8,247 nucleotides of DNA from Patescibacteria group bacterium (GTDB lineage Bacteria > Patescibacteriota > Minisyncoccia > Phycocordibacterales > UBA2100), in NCBI GenBank assembly GCA_024654485.1, contig JANLHO010000041.1, forward strand, positions 1-8,247. The letters run 5' to 3'. The notes beneath the pieces were generated by a model that was not told the DNA's origin, did no database searches, and worked only from the letters and a program-made list of their open reading frames with translations. The position numbers were made by a program, and so were the translations under genes. Positions 1 to 6,802 of the stretch are shown in pieces. Numbering within the stretch: the stretch's first letter is position 1; every line of letters begins with the position of its first letter.

Positions 1-1
1 G

Positions 2-847
2 ATACTGGAAGGAATCCTTGGCGCGGACGTAGTCGGCTTTCACACTCAGCACTACTGCAACAATTTCATGGACACGGTCGGTGCCGAGATAGAATCACGG
101 ATGGATCTGGGCCACTTTTCCATAACTCACAACGAACATACGTCGCTCATTCGTCCGTTCCCAATATCCATCGCGTTTCCCGGGAGCGCGGAGGGGCGCG
201 AGAATGACGACATCGGTATTCCGGAGGCTCTCGGCATACGCAGCGCCTACATAGGTCTTGGCGTGGACAGGCTGGACTACACCAAGGGAATACTGGAGCG
301 CTTCAAGGCGGTGGAGAGCCTTCTGGATAAACACCCCGAAATCTGCGGCAAATTCACCCTGCTGCAGATCGCTTCGCCCACGCGCGAGTCGGTGGATGCA
401 TATCGGACGTACGCTTCGCAGGTCGCGAATGAGGCCGAACGCATCAACGAGAAATTTGGCGCGCGAGGCTGGTCTCCGATAGTGCTTGAAATGCGCAGCT
501 ATTCGCATACGGAGCTCGCACCGCTGTACCAGCGCGCGGACGTATGCCTCGTGACCTCGGTGGACGACGGCATGAATCTAGTCTCCAAGGAATTTATCGC
601 GGCGCGTTCAGACGAGTTGGGCGTCTTGGTCTTGAGCCAATTCACCGGCGCGGCGCGGCAGCTGAAGGACGCGCTCACCATTAATCCATACAGCGCCGAA
701 GAGACTTCGGAGGCGATATACCGGGCACTCACCATGTCTCCCGCGGAGCAGCACCGTCGCATGAAGGCTTTGCGCGCGAGTGTCCGCGATTACAACATTT
801 ACCGATGGTCGGCGGAAATCATAAAGACCCTGACGCAATCAAATTAG
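2..847 (+). CDS. otsA: Trehalose-6-phosphate synthase, C-terminal part (5' end outside window)
   Basis: This GT20 glycosyltransferase transfers glucose from UDP-glucose to glucose-6-phosphate, giving trehalose-6-phosphate in the cytoplasm. The reading frame is open from base 2, before the first in-frame ATG at 68, and the residues before that ATG (ILEGILGADVVGFHTQHY) are typical OtsA sequence, so the gene starts upstream. The visible 281 residues are roughly the last 60% of a family protein of about 470. The fragment has the RLDYTKG signature (Arg90 and Lys95 of the fragment), whose Arg and Lys contact the donor phosphates in E. coli OtsA, and the DGMNLVSKE donor-binding motif (189-197). It also has SQFTGAA and NPY further on. 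The N-terminal glucose-6-phosphate loop is not visible. The stop is TAG at 845-847. otsB follows on the same strand after 178 bases, supporting a trehalose locus. Family assignment is very secure. Confidence 0.97.
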   Translation: MLEGILGADVVGFHTQHYCNNFMDTVGAEIESRMDLGHFSITHNEHTSLIRPFPISIAFPGSAEGRENDDIGIPEALGIRSAYIGLGVDRLDYTKGILERFKAVESLLDKHPEICGKFTLLQIASPTRESVDAYRTYASQVANEAERINEKFGARGWSPIVLEMRSYSHTELAPLYQRADVCLVTSVDDGMNLVSKEFIAARSDELGVLVLSQFTGAARQLKDALTINPYSAEETSEAIYRALTMSPAEQHRRMKALRASVRDYNIYRWSAEIIKTLTQSN

Positions 848-900
848 AAGTTTTGCTAGAAGTTCGGCAGTGTCATCGGCAGCTGATCCAGAGCTGATCC
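845..900. repeat. Two short tandem direct repeats after otsA
   Basis: TAGAAGTT occurs at 845-852 and again at 857-864. The 12-base units beginning at these points match at 10 of 12 positions, and the first copy contains the otsA stop codon. AGCTGATCC occurs at 881-889 and 892-900. Both look like small local duplications in non-coding DNA. No function can be assigned. Confidence 0.5.
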
Positions 901-927
901 GGAATACTCGACTTCAGCACATTCCGA

Positions 928-963
928 ATCCCAATACTTCATATTTTTTCTAAGTATTGGGAT
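928..963. repeat. Perfect 12-bp inverted repeat in the otsA-otsB spacer
   Basis: The left arm ATCCCAATACTT (928-939) is the exact reverse complement of the right arm AAGTATTGGGAT (952-963), separated by a 12-base T-rich loop. No U-tract follows the right arm on the plus strand, so it is not a standard intrinsic terminator for otsA. The right arm contains the candidate -35 hexamer of the otsB promoter. It could therefore be an operator for a dimeric regulator, or an RNA hairpin if otsA transcripts read through. The repeat is directly visible; its role is inference. Confidence 0.6.
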
Positions 964-986
964 AGATGCCTGTCGCACTTTATACT
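957..986 (+). promoter_or_regulatory. Candidate sigma70-type promoter for otsB
   Basis: TTGGGA (957-962, four of six matches to TTGACA) is followed by an 18-base spacer and TATACT (981-986, five of six matches to TATAAT). Transcription would start near 993, leaving about 33 bases before the otsB ATG. The -35 element lies in the right arm of the 12-bp inverted repeat. This is consensus matching by eye only, but the 178-base gap after otsA makes a separate promoter reasonable. Confidence 0.35.
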
Positions 987-1025
987 TGGTGCTATTTCTG
1001 CTAGGTTTATGCCATTGTTCGTCGT

Positions 1026-1820
1026 ATGAAACCACTTGCACCTGCACTGTCGGATATCCTCGGGCAGGCGCGGAGCGACTATGTGCTCATGTGTGATTTT
1101 GATGGCACGCTTGCGCCCATTGTGGCGGATCCCGAAAAAGCGCACATGACACCTCATACGCGCGCAGCGCTCAAAGCATGCGCCAAGCACATGCAAGTCG
1201 TCATCATATCGGGACGCGCGCTTTCGGATATACGTAAGCGCGTCGGTATCCCGGGAGTATGGTATGTCGGCAACCACGGGTTAGAGTGGCGTTTCGGACG
1301 GCGAGGGGGGCACATACGTCTTACACAGGATAAGGAAAGGACACTCAGCGCCACGCGACTGGCGCTTGATAAAATCGTTTCTCGGTACCCCGGCTCAATT
1401 ATGGAGGACAAAATATTTACACTTAGCGTACATTTCAGGGCGGTCCCAGCGGCAAGGCGCGGAGCCTTCAAGCGCGCGGTCCAAAAAGCCGCTGCACCTT
1501 TCCGGAGTAAAGGCATTTCATCGTCCGAGGGACGGGAATACGTCTACAATGTGCGCCCGAAAGCAGGCTTTGATAAAGGCTGGGCTGCCCGCTTCGCTCT
1601 TGCGCACGTGAAGGGCAAGTCTCTTCCCATATTTATAGGCGACGACGAAACCGACGAGGACGCATTCCGCGCCCTCAAGCACAAGCGTGGGATAACCATT
1701 AGCGTAGGAAAGCGCTCAAAGAGCGCTGCGAAGTACTACGTGCCTAAACGTGAAGGTGTAGATGCAGCTCTTGTTGCGTTCGCTAAGGCTGTCGCTCAGG
1801 CTGATGTGCGCAGACGATAG
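1026..1820 (+). CDS. otsB: Trehalose-6-phosphate phosphatase
   Basis: This HAD-superfamily phosphatase removes phosphate from trehalose-6-phosphate, completing the OtsA-OtsB route to trehalose. All HAD motifs are present in the 264-residue protein. Motif I is DFDGT with nucleophile Asp24 and acid/base Asp26. Motif II is SGR with Ser62. The motif III region is RPKAGFDKG with Lys184, and motif IV is GDDETDED (Asp206, Asp207, Asp210) for Mg2+. The family signatures GNHGLEW (82-88), an Glu127-Asp128-Lys129 EDK triplet and SVHFR (134-138) lie in the cap region. Length is normal for bacterial OtsB. The ATG at 1026 puts motif I about 24 residues from the start, as is usual, but no clear Shine-Dalgarno sequence precedes it. 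The last 25 bases overlap the end of the convergent ATPase gene. It pairs with the upstream otsA. Confidence 0.96.
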   Translation: MKPLAPALSDILGQARSDYVLMCDFDGTLAPIVADPEKAHMTPHTRAALKACAKHMQVVIISGRALSDIRKRVGIPGVWYVGNHGLEWRFGRRGGHIRLTQDKERTLSATRLALDKIVSRYPGSIMEDKIFTLSVHFRAVPAARRGAFKRAVQKAAAPFRSKGISSSEGREYVYNVRPKAGFDKGWAARFALAHVKGKSLPIFIGDDETDEDAFRALKHKRGITISVGKRSKSAAKYYVPKREGVDAALVAFAKAVAQADVRRR

Positions 1821-4471
1821 AGTGCCTTGCGTATCTCCTCTACCCACACGATCGAGGTGGCCACGAGCACGATAACGCCCCAGTCGCCCGCCGCAAGAGC
1901 CGTCGTGTGCAGAAGATTTTGCAAGGGGGGCAGGTATACGGTCAGGATCTGCAGGAATACGACTATAGCCGTTGCTCCCAGCAGATATTTGTTGGAGAGA
2001 GGGTTCATGCGGAAAATAGATGCAGATTCCGAACGGCAGTTCCACGCGTTGAGCCACTGAAACACAGCGAGTACCGTCAGCGCGACCGTCCCTGCCTTGG
2101 CGGGGTCAATCGCCACGTAGTACGCAGCGTATAGGCCGAGTGCTCCCGCCGCCATCGTGGCGGCCATGAGCATCATGCGCGTGACCATCAGGGAATTGAC
2201 CAGGTATTTTCTCGGGCGCTTGAATACGGAGGAAAGGAGACCTTTTTCCTTTGGCTCCATTGCGAGCGACACGTCCAAAAATCCGTCGGTCACGAAATTC
2301 AGCCAGATTATCTGCACGGGCAAAAGCAAGAGCGGCAGTCCGAGCAGGAGCGAGCCTGTTATAGCGAGCACCTCGCCAGCGGAAGTTGAGAAAAGGTAAA
2401 GTATCACTTTCTGCACGGTCTTGTAGATGCTCCGGCCCTCTTCCACGGCGGCTACAATGCTGCCGAAGTTGTCGTCAAGAAGTACCAAGTCGGCCGCTTC
2501 CTTCGCCACTTCCGTACCGGTGATGCCCATGGCAACGCCAAGGTCCGCAGCGACGAGAGAAGGCGCGTCGTTGACCCCGTCTCCCGTCATCGCGATTATC
2601 TGACCCCGCTTTTTGTAAGCGGTGATGATTCGCAATTTATGTTCGGGCGTAACCCGCGCAAATACTGACACGTCGTGCAGCGCCGCCGCGAGTCCCTCGT
2701 CGGTGAGGCCGTCTATCTCCTTCCCCGAGAGCACGCGGTCGCCGTCTTCAAAGATCCCCGCGTCTTTTGCGACCGCCCGCGCCGTTATCATGTGGTCGCC
2801 AGTTATCATCACCACCTTTATGCCGGCATCTTCCGCGCGCTTCTCCGCATCATGCACCTCCGCGCGCAGAGTATCCTGCAAGCCCAGAAATCCGGCAAAA
2901 GTCAGAGAATGCACGGTATCCGGTTGCAGAGTATGAGCCGCTCCATCATGCAGAGCTCCCGCGACGACCCGTAGCCCTTTTTCCGACATATGCGTAAACA
3001 CGCGCTCAAGCTCCTCGCGGTCCTCCTTGTGAAGCTCGTGGCGTTTTCCTTCTCGCATGATGTGCGTAGAGCGTTCCAGTATCCCCTCGGGAGCGCCCGC
3101 CACGTAGAGAGTGCGGTGCGCATCGGTGCCATGCATCACAGCGTGATAGCGAAGAACATAATCAAAAGGCAACTCGGCTACTAAGGGCTCCGAACCCTCT
3201 ATCGTATCGCGGTGGAACCCGGCTTTCTGGCCGAAAACGAACATTGCGGCCTCCGTCGGATCGCCGGCGACGCGCCACTTGCCGGATTCTTCCGATCGGA
3301 CGGGGCGGGCATTGGAGCACAGGGCCGCTATCTTGCCGCACAGAAGGACATCGGGGCTGTTCGCGGCGTCTACTGCGACACCATCGTGCGAAATAAGGCC
3401 CTTAGGTTCATATCCGCTGCCGCCGACGTCAAAGTATGCTCCGCCCGTCCATACTCTTTGCACCGCAAGCTCGTTGCGGGTGATCGTGCCCGTCTTGTCC
3501 ACTGCGATGATTCGCGCCTGTCCCAGCGCCTCCACGGCCTGAAGCTTTTTCACCAGAACATTGCGCTTTGACATCCGCGCGACGCCGGTAGCGAGTACGA
3601 TAGTTATCACGATGGGGAGTCCCGCGGGCACTACGGAAACGGCAAGCGAGACTATCGTAGCGAACATCTGCCGGAAGCCGGCGCCCTCCCACAGGCCGAG
3701 CATGAAAATTATTGCGGAAACGAAAGCCACTATTACGATGATTATCCGAGAAAGATGGCGTATGTCGGCCTTTAGGGGGACCTCCGTGTCTATCGTCGCG
3801 ATCTTTTCGGCGATACCACCTATCTCGGTGGCGCTCCCCGTGGAAACTACGACAGCTCGCCCGGTGCCCGCGACGACGTTGGTTCCCATGAAGACCATTC
3901 CATGCCTCTCCGCTATGGGCGTATTCTCGTGCCGGGCGGGGTGCTCCGTTTTGTGCACGGGCAGCGATTCTCCGGTGAGGGATGATTCGTCTACCTTAAG
4001 TCCGCGCGACTGTATGACGCGCGCGTCCGCGGGGACGCGCGCTCCCTCGTCCAGAATCAGGATGTCGCCTGGTACTAGCTCTGAATCCGGAAGTATGGCT
4101 TCGCTTCCGTCGCGCAGGACGGTCGCCGATGTATGCACCAGATGTCGCAGTGCCCTTAGAGAGTTCTGCGCGCGTCCTTCCTGCACTGTGCCAACGATGG
4201 CGTTGAAGAGAAGCACGGCGAAGATAATGGCCGCGTCCGCCGTTTCTCCTATGAAAAGCACGGCTGCGGCCGCGGCGAGCAGCAGGTATATGAGAGGACT
4301 CTGGAATTGGTGAAGGAAGGTGACGATAATGCTCTCGGACTTCGCTTCCGGAAGCACGTTCGCGCCGTATTCGGCGAGCCTGCTTTTTGCCTCGTCGGAA
4401 CTCAACCCGTCCGCACCGGAGCGCAGGCTGTCAAGCGCCTGCCCAAGCGTCTGAGTGTGCCAGTTATTCAT
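1796..4471 (-). CDS. P2-type cation-transporting ATPase (calcium-ATPase-like)
   Basis: This 891-residue membrane pump couples ATP hydrolysis to cation transport. In order it has an N-terminal cation-ATPase domain (about 1-60), the M1-M2 pair, and an actuator domain with TGES (166-169). M3-M4 ends with PAGLP (282-286), followed by DKTGT with phosphorylated Asp325, a nucleotide domain with GDPTEA (403-408), MITGDH (555-560) and TGDGVND (629-635). M5-M10 follow, including GE (699-700), LNFVTDG (724-730) and an NCRSES motif (810-815) common in bacterial P2A pumps. M5-M6 resemble SERCA, so Ca2+ is the default guess, but three sites differ. The usual M4 PEGLP Glu is Ala283, the M5 Asn is Ser697, and the KGAPE Lys of the ATP pocket is Ala458. 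The substrate is therefore uncertain. The ATG overlaps the upstream hydrolase stop (ATGA), with GAGGA (4484-4488 in plus coordinates) 12 bases before it. Translation is probably coupled. Confidence 0.95.
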   Translation of the reverse strand: MNNWHTQTLGQALDSLRSGADGLSSDEAKSRLAEYGANVLPEAKSESIIVTFLHQFQSPLIYLLLAAAAAVLFIGETADAAIIFAVLLFNAIVGTVQEGRAQNSLRALRHLVHTSATVLRDGSEAILPDSELVPGDILILDEGARVPADARVIQSRGLKVDESSLTGESLPVHKTEHPARHENTPIAERHGMVFMGTNVVAGTGRAVVVSTGSATEIGGIAEKIATIDTEVPLKADIRHLSRIIIVIVAFVSAIIFMLGLWEGAGFRQMFATIVSLAVSVVPAGLPIVITIVLATGVARMSKRNVLVKKLQAVEALGQARIIAVDKTGTITRNELAVQRVWTGGAYFDVGGSGYEPKGLISHDGVAVDAANSPDVLLCGKIAALCSNARPVRSEESGKWRVAGDPTEAAMFVFGQKAGFHRDTIEGSEPLVAELPFDYVLRYHAVMHGTDAHRTLYVAGAPEGILERSTHIMREGKRHELHKEDREELERVFTHMSEKGLRVVAGALHDGAAHTLQPDTVHSLTFAGFLGLQDTLRAEVHDAEKRAEDAGIKVVMITGDHMITARAVAKDAGIFEDGDRVLSGKEIDGLTDEGLAAALHDVSVFARVTPEHKLRIITAYKKRGQIIAMTGDGVNDAPSLVAADLGVAMGITGTEVAKEAADLVLLDDNFGSIVAAVEEGRSIYKTVQKVILYLFSTSAGEVLAITGSLLLGLPLLLLPVQIIWLNFVTDGFLDVSLAMEPKEKGLLSSVFKRPRKYLVNSLMVTRMMLMAATMAAGALGLYAAYYVAIDPAKAGTVALTVLAVFQWLNAWNCRSESASIFRMNPLSNKYLLGATAIVVFLQILTVYLPPLQNLLHTTALAAGDWGVIVLVATSIVWVEEIRKALYRLRTSA

Positions 4472-5703
4472 ATTTCGTGCCCGTCCTCAAGCATGTCCAG
4501 TATTAGAGCTCCCCACGTGAAATTGTGCGCCCCGCCTCCTTCGCCCGTCTCCGGGTTGAAGTGCTCGCGGAATCCGGAACGGACGAGTAGCTCCATGCTC
4601 TTGTCGCGCAACTCGCGCGCCTCCCGCCGGAATCCGTAGCGAATCAGGCCTTGATAGATGAACCAGTGCGGCGCCATCCATATAGGTCCGCGCCACGAAA
4701 ACCCCCGTTCGTATCCCTTGCTGCGGTACGAGGGCTCTTGCTTTGATACGGTACGGATGCCAAATGGCGCCTTGAAGGTGCTTGTGTTCTCCAGATGATC
4801 GCGCACGAGCGCACCCGCCTCCTCGTCGGAATAAAGGCCGGCGAAAAGCGGGGCGAAGTGCGCCCATGTCGCCACTTTGAGCTTCTTGTACTCCCACCCC
4901 GAAAGCGACCAGAATACGCCCTCTTCAAACATATGCTTGCGCATAGCTCGCTCCACGAGCGCGGCCTGCAGGTTCGCGAAATGCTCCCCGTCGGCGTGCT
5001 TTAGAAGCGAGGCTATGTGCCCGAGCTTCCGCAAATTCTCTATCAGAATAGCGTGGAAGGGCACGTCCTTCACCCAGAAGAAGTCGCGCATGCACTGCTC
5101 CGCCTCAAAACCGCATTCCCTGTTCTTGTCTATGAGCGCGGTTCTGAGAGCGAGATGTTCTTCGTAGGAGATATCTGCGGAAGCTGCGAGAGGCTCGTCA
5201 AAACGTGGAGAATTATCCTCGCCGGATTCGTCCGGATTTATTATACTTACGAGGTGGTGTCCGCGCGTGTCTCGCTTCGCAACGAGAAAACTATAGTAGG
5301 AGAGGAGCGATGGATATATGGCCTCCAGGAATTTTATGTCGGGATGGCGACGGTGTATTTCCCATACTGCATACGCGATCATCGGCGGCTGTGTAAGCGA
5401 GCTGGTACCCTCAACCCCCCACCGAAAAAGATGCAGTATGCCGGGGGTCCAATAGATAATATGCGGCACCATGCCGTTCTCAAATTGTTTTGAAAGTAGC
5501 GAGACGATCTCCGCGCGCGCCATTTGAGGATCAGATTGCGCGTATATGATCGCATGGAAGCATGAGTCCCACAGCCACTGGTAAGGGTAGTGCTCCGCGG
5601 AGGGCAGGGTATAGTGGTACGCGCCGCTGCTGCGCCTGTTGTCGGCGAGAATTTCAAGAGACTGTTTCTTCAGGGCGTTGCGGCGCGCATAATCAAACGT
5701 CAT
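4468..5703 (-). CDS. GH63-type alpha-glycosidase, mannosylglycerate/glucosylglycerate hydrolase-like
   Basis: This is a soluble (alpha/alpha)6-barrel hydrolase of 411 residues with no signal peptide, close in length to bacterial mannosylglycerate and glucosylglycerate hydrolases (about 420-450). Visible hallmarks are QWLWDSCFHA (42-51), which lines the substrate pocket, and ESGEDNSP (159-166) with Asp163 as likely general acid. WRGPIW (337-342) and EHFNPETGEGGG (380-391) follow, with Glu380 as likely general base. The assignments follow the family pattern and are inferred. Substrate could be glucosylglycerate, mannosylglycerate or another small alpha-glycoside; an effect on trehalose cannot be excluded. 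I chose the ATG at 5703; a GTG at 5709 in the same frame would add two residues, and neither has a Shine-Dalgarno sequence. Its TGA overlaps the ATPase start. Nearby otsAB suggests a shared role in compatible-solute turnover. Confidence 0.85.
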   Translation of the reverse strand: MTFDYARRNALKKQSLEILADNRRSSGAYHYTLPSAEHYPYQWLWDSCFHAIIYAQSDPQMARAEIVSLLSKQFENGMVPHIIYWTPGILHLFRWGVEGTSSLTQPPMIAYAVWEIHRRHPDIKFLEAIYPSLLSYYSFLVAKRDTRGHHLVSIINPDESGEDNSPRFDEPLAASADISYEEHLALRTALIDKNRECGFEAEQCMRDFFWVKDVPFHAILIENLRKLGHIASLLKHADGEHFANLQAALVERAMRKHMFEEGVFWSLSGWEYKKLKVATWAHFAPLFAGLYSDEEAGALVRDHLENTSTFKAPFGIRTVSKQEPSYRSKGYERGFSWRGPIWMAPHWFIYQGLIRYGFRREARELRDKSMELLVRSGFREHFNPETGEGGGAHNFTWGALILDMLEDGHEI

Positions 5704-5816
5704 GCGCACAGCATATCAGAAGTCACAGGCAGCGCATGTAGTATAGTATTCTGGATAAAAGGGGGCTAAAGGAATGTGTAGTTGCGTAATGCGGGATTAG
5801 TGCAAGGATTGTCGGC
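5704..5816. promoter_or_regulatory. Divergent intergenic region with candidate -10 elements
   Basis: This 113-base gap separates the minus-strand hydrolase-ATPase pair from the plus-strand flavin operon and must hold both promoters if each is transcribed from here. An AT-rich core around 5740-5750 carries TATACT on the minus strand (5740-5745) and TATAGT on the plus strand (5742-5747). Convincing -35 hexamers are not visible for either. The minus-strand element would start transcription about 25-30 bases before the hydrolase ATG. AAGGA at 5804-5808 is a good ribosome binding site for the riboflavin kinase. I see no FMN riboswitch: the space is too short and its conserved boxes are absent. Confidence 0.3.
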
Positions 5817-6164
5817 ATGGGCGAGAAAACGTTCACCGGCATCGTAGTAGGAGGAGGTAAGCGCGCCACGGCGCTCGGCTTCCCGACGGCAAATATAAAA
5901 CTCGCGGACACTTCCGTGTCCGGGGTGTATGCGGCGCGTGTCGTTGTGGGCGACACGCGGCATCCGGCAGTGGCGTTTGCGGACAAAGAACGCGGGCTTC
6001 TTGAGGCGCATCTTCTGGATTTTTCCGGAGAGCTCTACGGACAGGAAGTAACCATAGTGCTGAACAAAAAGATACGGGAGGCGGAAGTGTTTACAGATGA
6101 CACAAAGCTGCGCGCCGCGATAGAAAGCGACATCGCAGAAGTCGGAGATTTCTTCGTAGACTGA
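5817..6164 (+). CDS. Stand-alone riboflavin kinase (flavokinase domain only)
   Basis: This 115-residue protein matches the C-terminal riboflavin kinase domain of bacterial bifunctional RibF and should convert riboflavin plus ATP to FMN. The signature GKRATALGFPTANI (14-27) contains the PTAN motif (23-26) that binds Mg-ATP. GVYAARV (36-42) follows, then EAHLLDFSGELYG (63-75), where Glu63 matches the catalytic base and LYG is invariant. IREAEVF (86-92) comes next. The usual NIGxRPTF segment before the catalytic Glu is replaced by AFADKERGLL (53-62). The FMN adenylyltransferase half of RibF is absent: an in-frame TAA at 5787-5789 lies 27 bases before the start, and the spacer holds no remnant. 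A good AAGGA ribosome binding site sits 8 bases before the ATG. It is the first gene of the flavin operon, and ribE begins 2 bases after its stop. Confidence 0.9.
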   Translation: MGEKTFTGIVVGGGKRATALGFPTANIKLADTSVSGVYAARVVVGDTRHPAVAFADKERGLLEAHLLDFSGELYGQEVTIVLNKKIREAEVFTDDTKLRAAIESDIAEVGDFFVD

Positions 6165-6166
6165 AT

Positions 6167-6802
6167 ATGTTCACCGGAATCATACAGGCGACATCAAGCG
6201 TTGTTTCGGTTTCGGAGCGCGGAGGCGTGAAGCGAACGCGGATACGCAAACCTACCCGCTGGAAGCTAACCAAGGGGCAGAGTGTCGCCATAGACGGTAT
6301 CTGCTCCACGGTCGCGGAGCTCGGCGCGGGATGGTTTGAAGTAGAGTACATGCCGGAAACGCTCTCCAAAACGACCGCCAGGTCTCTTGCCCGCGGACAC
6401 TCCGTCAACCTTGAACGCTCGCTCCGGTACGGCGATCCGATAGACGGGCACTTGACGCAGGGGCACGTTGACTCGCGCGTCCGCGTCATGGCTGTCACGA
6501 GAAATGGGAGATCGCGCGAGATCAGGGTCGCCCTGCCGCAGGTACTGGCGAAAAAAGTCGTCCGGCATGGCTCTGTCGCGCTCAACGGCGTCAGCCTGAC
6601 GGTGGCGCGCGTCCGCCGCGGCGCATTTGAGGTCGCGCTCATCCCGCACACGCTCTCTCATACGAATTTGGGCGGCTTGTCGGTAGGCGATCCGGTCAAC
6701 ATGGAGGTAGACAGGACTGTCCTACTGGCCGACCTGTCCGACCGTGGTAAAGTAAGCCGCAATGCAAAGAAAAGAGGCCGTAAAAAGCATAAAACCTCGT
6801 GA
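6167..6802 (+). CDS. ribE: Riboflavin synthase, alpha subunit
   Basis: Riboflavin synthase dismutates two 6,7-dimethyl-8-ribityllumazine molecules into riboflavin and the pyrimidine that RibH reuses. The 211-residue protein starts with the diagnostic MFTGII and has two lumazine-binding repeats. Repeat one has SVAIDGICSTV (39-49), PETLSKTT (63-70) and GHLTQGHVD (94-102); repeat two has SVALNGVSLTV (136-146) and PHTLSHTNLG (160-169). Cys46 and Thr48 match the conserved C-x-T of the active-site loop, although the usual Asn-Gly before it is Asp-Gly and the usual Leu is Ser47. His100 of GHVD is conserved. The C-terminus carries an unusually basic tail (about 194-211), most of it encoded in the 41-base overlap with ribH. 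The start is 2 bases after the kinase stop and the nearest GGAG (6144-6147) is 19 bases away, so translation is probably coupled. The same enzyme is named ribC or ribB in some species. Confidence 0.95.
   Translation: MFTGIIQATSSVVSVSERGGVKRTRIRKPTRWKLTKGQSVAIDGICSTVAELGAGWFEVEYMPETLSKTTARSLARGHSVNLERSLRYGDPIDGHLTQGHVDSRVRVMAVTRNGRSREIRVALPQVLAKKVVRHGSVALNGVSLTVARVRRGAFEVALIPHTLSHTNLGGLSVGDPVNMEVDRTVLLADLSDRGKVSRNAKKRGRKKHKTS

Noticed and set aside
848..1025. Small gene or RNA gene in the otsA-otsB spacer
   Set aside because: No plus-strand frame with a start and ribosome binding site is convincing. The minus-strand frames here lack any recognisable product and overlap otsB or the inverted repeat.
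1711..1727. Small inverted repeat AGCGCTC/GAGCGCT near the otsB end as a terminator
   Set aside because: It has only a 7-bp stem, lies inside otsB about 90 bases before the stop, and has no T-tract after it.
3561..4313. A 250-codon open frame on the plus strand
   Set aside because: It lies wholly antisense to the conserved ATPase. Its translation is low-complexity (Ser/Thr/Arg-rich) with no recognisable domain, as expected for a GC-rich shadow frame.
5017..5493. A 158-codon open frame on the plus strand
   Set aside because: It is antisense to the GH63 hydrolase, which has conserved catalytic motifs in this stretch. No domain is visible in the plus-strand product.
5704..5816. Possible FMN riboswitch upstream of the flavin operon
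   Set aside because: The spacer is shorter than a typical RFN element and lacks its conserved boxes and multi-stem pattern.
5710..5816. Possible decayed FMN adenylyltransferase domain before the riboflavin kinase
   Set aside because: The kinase frame is closed by TAA at 5787-5789, the gap is far too short for that domain, and no remnant motif is visible.
6091..6651. A 186-codon open frame on the minus strand
   Set aside because: It is antisense to ribE, whose domains are unmistakable. The product is arginine-rich with no family signature.
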